6,301 nt of DNA from SAR116 cluster bacterium (GTDB taxonomy: Bacteria; Pseudomonadota; Alphaproteobacteria; Puniceispirillales; Puniceispirillaceae), in assembly GCA_002686685.1 (NCBI GenBank), contig NYYG01000005.1, forward strand, positions 14,266-20,566. The letters are read 5' to 3'. The position numbers and the translations under genes are program-made. Below the pieces are notes generated by a model. It saw nothing but the letters and a program-made list of their open reading frames with translations. It ran no database searches and was not told the DNA's origin. Below, one piece after another: positions 1 to 5,782 of the stretch (position 1 is the stretch's first letter; each line of letters opens with the position of its first letter).

Positions 1-131
1 GGAAATTCCCACAGGCCAGCCATTGACCGGCCCGCTGGCCGCTGGGCCAGCAATACGCGCCCGTCGCGATCAATAAGGGCGACAGCGCTGACAAGAATGA
101 TGGGTTTGGCAGGTGATGTGATTTGGGACAT
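1..131 (-). CDS. mutT: MutT, 8-oxo-dGTP diphosphatase (partial, N-terminal part only)
   Basis: Only the first 43 codons lie in the window; the gene runs off the left edge. The fragment begins MSQITSPAKPIILVSAVALI and continues with DRDGRVLLAQRPAGRSMAGLWEF. This is the first beta-strand region of a Nudix hydrolase of the MutT type, with the typical LLAQRP and GLWEFP motifs that directly precede the Nudix box. The catalytic Nudix box itself (GX5EX7REUXEEXGU) lies outside the window and cannot be checked. MutT proteins hydrolyse 8-oxo-dGTP to the monophosphate and so prevent A:T to C:G transversions. The ATG at 131 lies 10 bases after the argJ stop with no clear Shine-Dalgarno sequence, which suggests translational coupling to argJ. 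A nearer ATG, overlapping the argJ stop at 142-140, is in a different frame and gives no Nudix sequence. In alphaproteobacteria mutT is often found next to argJ and secA (recalled, not searched). Confidence 0.88.
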   Translation of the reverse strand, partial: MSQITSPAKPIILVSAVALIDRDGRVLLAQRPAGRSMAGLWEF

Positions 132-141
132 GGCGATGGCA

Positions 142-1368
142 TCAGCTGCGGTAGTCAGCATTGATCTCGATATAGCCATGTGTCAGATCACAGGTCCAGA
201 CCCGCGCGGTACCGCTACCAGTGCCAACACGCACGCTGATCTCGACATGCTGGCCGGTCATATGCGCGGTGACAGGTGTCTCGTCATAATCGTCAACCCG
301 CATGCCATTGGCGGCAACAGCAACGCCGCCGATATCGATGCAGAGCTGCGCCTGATCGATGGCGGCGCCCGCCTTGCCAACGGCCATGACAATGCGGCCC
401 CAATTTGCATCCTCGCCGGCAATGGCAGTCTTCACCAGAGGCGAATTGGCAATCGACATTGCGATGCGATGTGCCGCGTCTTCATCAGGGGCGCCAGCCA
501 CATCAATTGTGATCAGTTTTGAGGCGCCTTCACCATCGCGCACAATCTGGATGGCCAGATCCTGCATCACCTGGTCCAGCGCTCTGACAAAATCATCCAA
601 CAGCGGATCGTCAACGGTGGTTGGCGCGTGGTGTGCGGCAACGGCCGTCGCCACAAGAAAGACGCTGTCATTGGTTGAGGTATCACTATCGACGGTAATG
701 GCATTGAAACTGCGGCGGGTGGCCGTAGCCAGCAAAATTTGCAGAATGGGTGCAGGCAGGGCCGCATCAGTGGCAACAAAACCAAGCATGGTCGCCATAT
801 TCGGGGCGATCATGCCCGACCCCTTGGCAATGCCAGCGATGGTGACTGGCGTATCACCAATCATGCAGCTGGCGCTGGCCCCTTTTGCAAACGTATCGGT
901 TGTCATGATGGCGGAAGCAGCATCCTGCCATGAGGCATTATCCTGTTTGACCAATGTGTCAAATTCTGCTGCGAGAATGGCGGCATCCAGCGGTTCGCCT
1001 ATCACACCGGTTGAAGCCACCATGATGGCCTCGGGCGCGCAGCCAAGAGAGCGGGCCAGCGCTGTAGTGGATTCGGAAATGGTCTGCTTGCCTGCAGCAC
1101 CCGTAAAGGCGTTGGCATTGCCGGCATTGACCAGAATGGCGGAAATGGCCGTGCCTTCGGCAAGCCGTTCGCGCGACCATTCCACCGGGGGCGCGGCGGT
1201 ATCGGACTGTGTGAACACTGCTGCCAGCGTGCTGCCCTCGGCGCAGCGCATCAGCATCAGGTCGTCGCGTCCGGTATATTTCAGTCCGGTGGCCGCTGTT
1301 CCCAGCGACAGGCCGGCAATAGCCGGCATGTCGGGAAATGTTTCAGGAACAAGACGGAACGGCGTCAT
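142..1368 (-). CDS. argJ: ArgJ, glutamate N-acetyltransferase / ornithine acetyltransferase
   Basis: The 408-residue product matches ArgJ along its full length. ArgJ moves the acetyl group from N-acetylornithine to glutamate in the cyclic arginine pathway; some members also make N-acetylglutamate from acetyl-CoA. Visible family marks are FPDMPAIAGLSLGTAATGLKY near the N-terminus, the STGVIGEPL segment at about residues 119-127 (its Thr-Gly pair forms the oxyanion hole), and GSGMIAPNMATMLGFVATDA at about 183-202. In that last motif the precursor is expected to cut itself between Ala192 and Thr193, giving alpha and beta chains with Thr193 as the new N-terminal nucleophile. The segment ITVDSDTSTND (about 225-234) and the C-terminal YIEINADYRS are also typical. 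Length is normal for the family. The ATG start overlaps the stop of the upstream ppiC-like gene by 4 bases (ATGA), and no strong Shine-Dalgarno sequence precedes it, so translation is probably coupled. Whether it is mono- or bifunctional cannot be told from sequence. Confidence 0.96.
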   Translation of the reverse strand: MTPFRLVPETFPDMPAIAGLSLGTAATGLKYTGRDDLMLMRCAEGSTLAAVFTQSDTAAPPVEWSRERLAEGTAISAILVNAGNANAFTGAAGKQTISESTTALARSLGCAPEAIMVASTGVIGEPLDAAILAAEFDTLVKQDNASWQDAASAIMTTDTFAKGASASCMIGDTPVTIAGIAKGSGMIAPNMATMLGFVATDAALPAPILQILLATATRRSFNAITVDSDTSTNDSVFLVATAVAAHHAPTTVDDPLLDDFVRALDQVMQDLAIQIVRDGEGASKLITIDVAGAPDEDAAHRIAMSIANSPLVKTAIAGEDANWGRIVMAVGKAGAAIDQAQLCIDIGGVAVAANGMRVDDYDETPVTAHMTGQHVEISVRVGTGSGTARVWTCDLTHGYIEINADYRS

Positions 1369-2216
1369 TGATCACTCGTTGTGGCTTCCTGCTGGGCCTG
1401 AGCGTCCGCAACAACATCTTCAAAAGGCCGGGTTTCAATGCTGGCATCAGAACGCAGGGTCTCCACAATGCGGGCAAAGGATTGCCGCTGCAGGTTCTGT
1501 ACAAGTTGCGGGCGCATCTGTTCAATCGATGGCGCCGGCGTGATGCTCTTGCTGTCCACTTTGATGACATGCCAACCGAACTGTGTTTGAACGGGGTCCG
1601 CCGAATAGCTGCCTTCCGTCATCTCAAAGGCGGCAGATTCAAAGGCTGGCACCATCTGGCCGCGACCAAAGGCGCCAAGGGCGCCGCCATTCGGGCCGCT
1701 TGGTCCTGTTGATTTTTCCTTGGCGAGGGTAGCGAAATCTGCCCCGTCATTCAGCGCAGCAATGACGGATCGTGCCTCTTCCTCGGTTTCCAGCAGAATG
1801 TGTGATGCCGTCACCTGTTCGCGCGACGCTGTATCCGCAGCAAAAATCTCATAGGCGTTGGCAATTGCCTCGTCAGTGATGTCAGCTTCTACAGCACGCG
1901 AGATATAGGTGTCTCCCAGCACGCGATTGGCGGCGGCCTGCATTGCCTCGGCAACGCGATCATCATCTGCAAGGCCGGCAGCGCGACCGGCAGCGGCGGA
2001 AAGCCGTGCATTGGCCACCTCGTCAATGAGCTGGGGATAAAGGCCGGGGAGTCCAGCCTGCTGATATTCCGGCGGCAGGGTTTCTGCAATGGCGAGAATT
2101 TCATCCAGCCAGATGGTTTCACCATTCAACGTGGCAACCGGTATACGGTCCTGACCAAAGGCCGGGGCAGCAAGGAAAAAAAGGCCGGTGGCAAAGGCTG
2201 CCAGAAGCTGTCGCAT
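1365..2216 (-). CDS. Exported parvulin-type peptidylprolyl isomerase (PpiC/SurA family)
   Basis: The 283-residue product starts with a Sec-type signal peptide: MRQ, a hydrophobic stretch at about residues 4-18, then a likely cleavage after Ala-Phe-Gly (residues 19-21). No lipobox Cys is present, so a soluble periplasmic protein is expected. Residues about 25-130 form an Ala/Leu-rich helical part resembling the N-terminal chaperone region of SurA/PpiC proteins. The parvulin domain spans about 135-222. It shows the opening VTASHILLETEEEA (His139), STGPSGPNGGALGAFGRGQM (Met188, Phe192 just after) and the closing QFGWHVIKV (His216). The two histidines, Met and Phe sit where the parvulin active site expects them. 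The common GGDLG segment here reads GGALG, with Ala179 replacing the usual Asp. Such proteins catalyse cis-trans isomerisation of prolyl bonds and help fold exported or outer-membrane proteins. The gene is first in the leftward operon, divergent from secA. The ATG at 2216 has a good ribosome binding site. The exact orthologue (SurA, PpiC or PrsA-like) is not settled, so no symbol is given. Confidence 0.93.
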   Translation of the reverse strand: MRQLLAAFATGLFFLAAPAFGQDRIPVATLNGETIWLDEILAIAETLPPEYQQAGLPGLYPQLIDEVANARLSAAAGRAAGLADDDRVAEAMQAAANRVLGDTYISRAVEADITDEAIANAYEIFAADTASREQVTASHILLETEEEARSVIAALNDGADFATLAKEKSTGPSGPNGGALGAFGRGQMVPAFESAAFEMTEGSYSADPVQTQFGWHVIKVDSKSITPAPSIEQMRPQLVQNLQRQSFARIVETLRSDASIETRPFEDVVADAQAQQEATTSDQ

Positions 2217-2222
2217 GAAATG

Positions 2223-2228
2223 TCCTCT
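2223..2228 (-). promoter_or_regulatory. Ribosome binding site of the ppiC-like gene
   Basis: On the minus strand the sequence reads AGAGGA, followed by 6 bases and then the ATG at 2216. Its match to the Shine-Dalgarno consensus and its spacing support this start codon, which also places the signal peptide correctly at the N-terminus. Confidence 0.7.
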
Positions 2229-2258
2229 CGATAGGGTGCAGAAATCTCTGACGCAGTG

Positions 2259-2285
2259 GTTAAAGACGCTGGCAGCAATTGTCGA
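2259..2285 (-). promoter_or_regulatory. Weak candidate promoter for the ppiC-argJ-mutT operon
   Basis: On the minus strand TCGACA (2285-2280) resembles a -35 box and TTTAAC (2264-2259) a -10 box, separated by 15 bases. The spacing is short and the -10 box is poor. It lies about 45 bases upstream of the ppiC start, and no better candidate was found on this strand. It also falls within and beside the hairpin at 2269-2298, so the two readings compete. Treat it as a guess. Confidence 0.2.
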
Positions 2286-2448
2286 CTATGCATGCCAGGC
2301 AGCTGCCATCCATACGCCCGGGTTGAGGTTGGCCGGCTGGCAGCGCGACAGTGTTGCCGATGCCCCCGGTGAATTCAACCCTTTGCAGCGGGTTGTGCAT
2401 ACCAGCTGCGATGTTCCGTCGCGTCGGGCGATATCACGGCCCGCTACG
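2269..2448. other. Cluster of short inverted repeats; possible structured leader or small RNA
   Basis: Four potential hairpins lie in a row, given on the plus strand. First, 2269-2298: CTGGCAGCA pairs with TGC-A-TGCCAG (one bulge), loop 11 bases. Second, 2320-2381: GGGTTGAG pairs with TTCAACCC (seven perfect pairs plus one G-T), enclosing an inner stem GGCAGC/GTTGCC at 2339-2358. Third, 2385-2409: GCAGC/GCTGC continuing to GGT/ACC across one mismatch, loop 7. Fourth, 2422-2448: CGGGC/GCCCG with a CGT/ACG extension beyond a 2-base bulge. There is also a 10-base palindrome GGCAGCTGCC at 2298-2307. No T-run follows any stem in a way that makes a clear terminator. The structures could belong to the ppiC leader RNA, to a separate small RNA on either strand, or to chance in G+C-rich DNA. 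Confidence 0.3.
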
Positions 2449-2493
2449 TGGTGTAAAAGGAGCGCATAGTTTGCCGTGCATCGCGCGCTTTGA

Positions 2494-2522
2494 TTGACAT
2501 TTTGGCGGCGTGACACTATGTC
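2494..2522 (+). promoter_or_regulatory. Probable sigma70-type promoter of secA
   Basis: TTGACA at 2494-2499 is a perfect -35 box. The -10 element lies in CTATGTC at 2516-2522, with a 16- or 17-base spacer depending on the register chosen. A TTGAC box with a CTATnT-like -10 is common in alphaproteobacterial housekeeping promoters. Transcription would begin near 2528-2530, leaving a leader of about 65 bases before the secA ATG. No operator or attenuator such as a SecM-like arrest peptide gene is visible in that leader. Confidence 0.65.
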
Positions 2523-2584
2523 GAAACGTGCTGATAGGAAACAACTTTCGGCCATTCAAAGGGCGGTGTGTCAGCCAGAATTGT

Positions 2585-2589
2585 GGGGA
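2585..2589 (+). promoter_or_regulatory. Ribosome binding site that fixes the secA start
   Basis: GGGGA at 2585-2589 lies 5 bases before the ATG at 2595. An upstream in-frame GTG at 2568 would place this Shine-Dalgarno sequence inside the gene and add nine residues (MSARIVGKQ) that are not part of the usual SecA N-terminus. The ATG at 2595 gives [12 protein letters not shown], which matches the family. Confidence 0.7.
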
Positions 2590-2594
2590 AGCAG

Positions 2595-5210
2595 ATGTTT
2601 GGGTCTTTGGCGAAAAATCTGTTCGGTTCGGATAATGACCGCGCTGTCAAAAAGTTCGCGCCGCAGGTCGCGGCCATTAACGCGCTGGAAGATGAATGCG
2701 CGACGCTGAGTGATGAGGTGTTGGGCGCGTCTTTCACCGATCTGCGTGCCCGGGTCGACCAGGGCGAGACGCTTGACAGCCTCCTGCCAACCGCCTTCGC
2801 GCGGGTGCGCGAGGCCGCAAAACGCGCCCTTGGCCAGCGGCATTACGATGTCCAGCTGATGGGTGGCATTGCACTTCATTCTGGCCAGATTTCTGAAATG
2901 AAGACTGGTGAGGGCAAGACCCTTGTCGCAACGCTTGCTGTCTTTCTGAACGCGTTGCACGGCAAGGGTGTGCATGTTGTTACCGTCAATGACTATCTGG
3001 CGTCGCGCGACGCCGGCTGGATGGGGCGCGTCTATGAGCGCCTGGGGATGAGCGTTGGATGCATTACCGGCGATCTGGCAGATGACGAACGTCGCAAGGC
3101 CTATCGTGCTGACGTCACCTATGGCACGAATAACGAATTCGGCTTTGATTATCTGCGCGACAATCTGAAATTCCGTATCGAGGACATGGTCCAGCGCGGG
3201 CACCATTTTGCGATCGTTGATGAGGTTGACTCCATCCTGATTGACGAGGCGCGGACACCCCTCATTATTTCTGGCCAGGCAGAAACCAAATCGGACCAGT
3301 ATCATGTTGCTGACAAGATCATCCCGGGCCTTGTGGCAGAGGATTATGATCTTGACGAGAAGGGCCGCACGGTATCGTTGAGCGAAGCCGGCATCGAGCA
3401 TGCCGAGGAATTGTTGCGCGATGCCGGGGTGATGGGCGACGGCACGCTGTATGACATCGACAATGTCGGGCTGCTGCATCATGTCAATCAGGCATTGCGG
3501 GCGCACAAGCTGTTCCAGCGCGACACCCATTACATGGTCAAGAATGGGCAGGTGGTCATCATTGATGAATTCACCGGCCGCGCCATGGAAGGCCGCCGGT
3601 TCTCTGAAGGTCTGCACCAGGCGATCGAGGCGCGTGAAGGGCTGGAAATCCAGCCGGAAAACCAGACTGTCGCTTCGGTCACCTTCCAGAATTATTTCCG
3701 CATGTATGACAAGCTTTCGGGCATGACCGGAACGGCATTGACGGAAGCTGGTGAATTCTCGGAAATCTACAAGCTGGATGTAACCAGCATTCCGACCAAT
3801 GTCGGCGTCCAGCGTCTTGACCATGATGACGAGGTATATCGGACCAGTGCCGAACGCGATCAGGCGGTGATTGACTTGATTGCCGACTGCCGGGAACGCG
3901 GACAGCCAGTGCTGGTTGGTACGGTCACCATCGACAAATCCGAAGCTCTGTCTGCGCAACTGAAAAAGCTGAAGGTGCCGCATCAGGTTCTGAATGCACG
4001 CTTCCATGCCGAAGAGGCACAGATTATCGCCGAGGCCGGGGTGCCGGGCGCGGTGACAATTGCTACCAACATGGCAGGCCGCGGTACGGATATTCAGTTG
4101 GGTGGCAATCTGGATATGCGCCTTGATGCGCTGTCCGAGGATGATGACGCAGGCCGCAAGAAGGTTGCTGAAGAGGTTGCCGAACGCAAATCGGCGGCGC
4201 TTGCGGCTGGCGGCCTTTATGTGATCGGCACGGAACGTCACGAATCACGCCGTATTGATAATCAGCTGCGTGGCCGGACAGGTCGTCAGGGCGACCCGGG
4301 CGCATCAAAGTTCTTCTTGTCGCTGCAGGATGATCTGATGCGGATTTTCGGTTCTGAAAAGCTCGATGGCATGCTGCAGAAGCTGGGTCTGGAAGAGGGT
4401 GAGGCCATTGTTCATCCCTGGATCAACAAGGCCGTTGAAAAGGCGCAGTCGAAAGTCGAGGCGCGCAATTTTGAAATCCGCAAACAGCTGCTGAAATTCG
4501 ATGATGTAATGAATGACCAGCGCAGCGTCATCTTCGACCAGCGCAAGGAAATCATGACGGCAAGCGACGTTCAGGAAACCGTGGCTGAAATGCGCCGTGA
4601 GGCAGCCACACAGATTGTTGAACGGGCCATTCCGCAGGGCAGTTTCAACGATCAGTGGGACGCCACTGCGCTGAAGGATGATACAGCCCGCATCCTTGGG
4701 GTCGAGGTGCCGGCTGAGGAATGGTTCGCAGAGGATGGCGTTGCCGAGACAGAGATTGAAGAGCGGCTGACCGCCCTTGCTGACCGGCATATGGCGGAAA
4801 AGGCTGTGCGCATCGGCCCTGAAACCATGCGCATGGCAGAAAAGTCGCTGCTGCTGCAGGTGCTGGACCAGCAATGGAAGGAACATCTTCTCAGCCTTGA
4901 TCAGCTGCGGCAGGGGATCTCGCTACGGGCCTATGCGCAAAAAGATCCGCTGAATGAATATAAGCGCGAGGCATTTGCGATGTTTGAATCGCTGCTGGCC
5001 GGTCTGCGCGAAACGGTCACAATGGTGCTGGCACATGTCGAAGTCCGCCAGCCGGAGCCGGCTGCTGAAGGCCCGACAGGTGAGGCTGGACCATCGCCCG
5101 CGCCAACCGCTGCCGCGGGTGCCGCGCCGCGCCGCAAGGTGTCACGTAACGAGCCTTGCCCCTGTGGTTCCGGCAAGAAATACAAACATTGTCATGGCAG
5201 GATCGCATAG
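2595..5210 (+). CDS. secA: SecA, preprotein translocase ATPase
   Basis: The 871-residue product is a complete SecA, the ATPase that pushes unfolded preproteins through SecYEG at the inner membrane. In order: the amphipathic N-terminus [15 protein letters not shown]1 with Walker A MKTGEGKT (residues 102-109) and Walker B IVDEVDS (207-213); the SecA-specific [12 protein letters not shown] (216-227), leading into the preprotein cross-linking domain (about 228-370); [24 protein letters not shown] (about 326-349); NBD2 with [17 protein letters not shown] (488-504) and the helicase motif [17 protein letters not shown] with its arginines (553-569); and the helical scaffold and two-helix finger region with [19 protein letters not shown] (757-775). 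A Pro/Ala-rich linker (about 819-846) precedes the zinc tail [15 protein letters not shown]. This is the CXCX8CH motif (Cys855, Cys857, Cys866, His867) that binds SecB and phospholipid in well-studied SecAs. The frame is intact and the length normal. The stop codon touches the next gene, so the two are probably cotranscribed. Confidence 0.98.
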   Translation: MFGSLAKNLFGSDNDRAVKKFAPQVAAINALEDECATLSDEVLGASFTDLRARVDQGETLDSLLPTAFARVREAAKRALGQRHYDVQLMGGIALHSGQISEMKTGEGKTLVATLAVFLNALHGKGVHVVTVNDYLASRDAGWMGRVYERLGMSVGCITGDLADDERRKAYRADVTYGTNNEFGFDYLRDNLKFRIEDMVQRGHHFAIVDEVDSILIDEARTPLIISGQAETKSDQYHVADKIIPGLVAEDYDLDEKGRTVSLSEAGIEHAEELLRDAGVMGDGTLYDIDNVGLLHHVNQALRAHKLFQRDTHYMVKNGQVVIIDEFTGRAMEGRRFSEGLHQAIEAREGLEIQPENQTVASVTFQNYFRMYDKLSGMTGTALTEAGEFSEIYKLDVTSIPTNVGVQRLDHDDEVYRTSAERDQAVIDLIADCRERGQPVLVGTVTIDKSEALSAQLKKLKVPHQVLNARFHAEEAQIIAEAGVPGAVTIATNMAGRGTDIQLGGNLDMRLDALSEDDDAGRKKVAEEVAERKSAALAAGGLYVIGTERHESRRIDNQLRGRTGRQGDPGASKFFLSLQDDLMRIFGSEKLDGMLQKLGLEEGEAIVHPWINKAVEKAQSKVEARNFEIRKQLLKFDDVMNDQRSVIFDQRKEIMTASDVQETVAEMRREAATQIVERAIPQGSFNDQWDATALKDDTARILGVEVPAEEWFAEDGVAETEIEERLTALADRHMAEKAVRIGPETMRMAEKSLLLQVLDQQWKEHLLSLDQLRQGISLRAYAQKDPLNEYKREAFAMFESLLAGLRETVTMVLAHVEVRQPEPAAEGPTGEAGPSPAPTAAAGAAPRRKVSRNEPCPCGSGKKYKHCHGRIA

Positions 5211-5698
5211 TGATCAAATATCAGCTTGTCTGTGATGCAGAGCATGAATTTGAAGGCTGGTTTGGTGACTCTGCCGCCTTTGACTCGCAGAGCAAGTCTG
5301 GCCTCCTGTCCTGTCCTGTCTGTGGCAGCGACCATGTGCGCCGTGCCCTGATGGCCCCCAATCTTGCAAGCCCGAAAACCCGCGCCAGCAAAAGCGATAC
5401 CAAAGCTGCCGACGCTACGGACCAGACCCCGCCGGCAGCCGGTCCGGTGGCGGGCCTGCCGCCCGAGGCGGCGCGCAATATGCAGGTTCTGGTCAATGAA
5501 ATGCGCAAGCTGCAATCCAAAATTCGGTCCGAATGCCGCGATGTCGGTGACAATTTTGCCGAAGAGGCCCGCAAAATCCATTATGGCGAGACAGAGCCCG
5601 AGGGGATTTACGGCAAGGCTACGGCGGAAGAGCGCGAGGCGCTGGATGAAGAAGGCATTGCTGTCGTCGATATGCCCTGGCTTCCCAGAGATAACTGA
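5210..5698 (+). CDS. DUF1178 family zinc-ribbon protein of unknown function
   Basis: The 162-residue product begins (M)IKYQLVCDAEHEFEGWF, matching the usual DUF1178 opening (MI-Y-L-C-xxx-H-EFExWF). Conserved points are Cys8 and His12, then Cys35 and Cys38 in SCPVCGS, which together look like a zinc ribbon, followed by ALMAPNL (residues 46-52). An Ala/Pro/Lys-rich linker (about 55-85) leads to a charged helical C-terminal half with MRKLQSKIRSECRDVGDNFA, the segment ARKIHYGETEPEGIYGKAT, and the ending GIAVVDMPWLPRDN, all typical of the family. The function of the family is not known to me. The start chosen is GTG at 5210, whose G is the last base of the secA stop TAG. AGGA at 5199-5202 lies 7 bases upstream as ribosome binding site. 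An upstream in-frame ATG at 5156 would add 18 residues overlapping the secA zinc tail and is unlikely. The one-base overlap suggests cotranslation with secA. From memory, DUF1178 genes in many alphaproteobacteria sit next to ubiG on the same strand; here they are neighbours but convergent. Confidence 0.88.
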   Translation: MIKYQLVCDAEHEFEGWFGDSAAFDSQSKSGLLSCPVCGSDHVRRALMAPNLASPKTRASKSDTKAADATDQTPPAAGPVAGLPPEAARNMQVLVNEMRKLQSKIRSECRDVGDNFAEEARKIHYGETEPEGIYGKATAEEREALDEEGIAVVDMPWLPRDN

Positions 5699-5703
5699 CT
5701 TCC

Positions 5704-5754
5704 AAATGGCAGATGGGCGCAAATGGCAGACAGGCGCAAATGGCAGACAGGCGC
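5704..5754. repeat. Three tandem copies of a 17-bp unit
   Basis: The unit AAATGGCAGACAGGCGC occurs three times without gaps: 5704-5720, 5721-5737 and 5738-5754. Copies 2 and 3 are identical. Copy 1 differs at two positions (AGATGGGCGC in place of AGACAGGCGC). The array starts 5 bases after the stop of the DUF1178 gene and ends 28 bases before the stop of the convergent ubiG, so it lies wholly in noncoding DNA. Each copy contains ATGGCAGA, but a 17-base period shifts frame at every copy and no ribosome binding site is visible. Replication slippage is the simplest origin. Confidence 0.92.
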
Positions 5755-5782
5755 TGGCTGATGCCGTCAGTTGCGGTGGTCG

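Larger units (their letters stand above)
2217..2594. other. Divergent intergenic control region between ppiC-like gene and secA
   Basis: This 378-base region separates two divergently transcribed units and must hold the 5' control signals of both. I see a convincing secA promoter near 2494-2522, a secA ribosome binding site at 2585-2589, and a ppiC ribosome binding site at 2223-2228. Between about 2269 and 2448 it is packed with short inverted repeats. Open frames crossing it on both strands (for example 2188-2469 plus and 2286-2555 minus) show no recognisable protein, no good start signal and no family motif, so I call no gene here. No tRNA, tmRNA, signal recognition particle RNA, RNase P or familiar riboswitch core (TPP, cobalamin, glycine, SAM) was recognised by eye. 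Confidence 0.75.

Noticed and set aside
359..1543. 394-codon open frame on the plus strand, antisense to argJ and the end of ppiC
   Set aside because: The opposite strand encodes full-length ArgJ with all its motifs; this frame is Ala/Ser/Met-rich, low in motif content and has no ribosome binding site.
2471..2497. Eight-codon TTG-initiated mini-frame behind AAGGAG (2457-2462), upstream of secA; considered as a SecM-like or leader peptide
   Set aside because: It lies upstream of the secA promoter and so would not be in the secA transcript, it is too short for an arrest peptide, and its codons show no signal-peptide character.
2286..2555. 89-codon frame on the minus strand in the intergenic region
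   Set aside because: It overlaps the secA promoter, lacks a clear ribosome binding site and shows no family resemblance.
2568..2594. Upstream GTG start adding nine residues to SecA
   Set aside because: The Shine-Dalgarno sequence GGGGA lies downstream of it and directly before the ATG at 2595, and the SecA family begins at the [12 protein letters not shown] segment.
2571..4241. 556-codon open frame on the minus strand, antisense to secA
   Set aside because: It lies entirely opposite a clear SecA, is rich in His, Arg and Gln as expected of a shadow frame, and has no recognisable domain.
5156..5209. Upstream ATG start for the DUF1178 protein inside secA
   Set aside because: It would add 18 residues from the shifted frame of the SecA zinc tail; the family starts at MI(K/R)Y, which the GTG at 5210 provides with a suitable AGGA upstream.
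5699..5782. Intrinsic terminator in the convergent gap
   Set aside because: A stem can be drawn (5755-5789), but neither strand has a following T-run, so I did not annotate it as a terminator.
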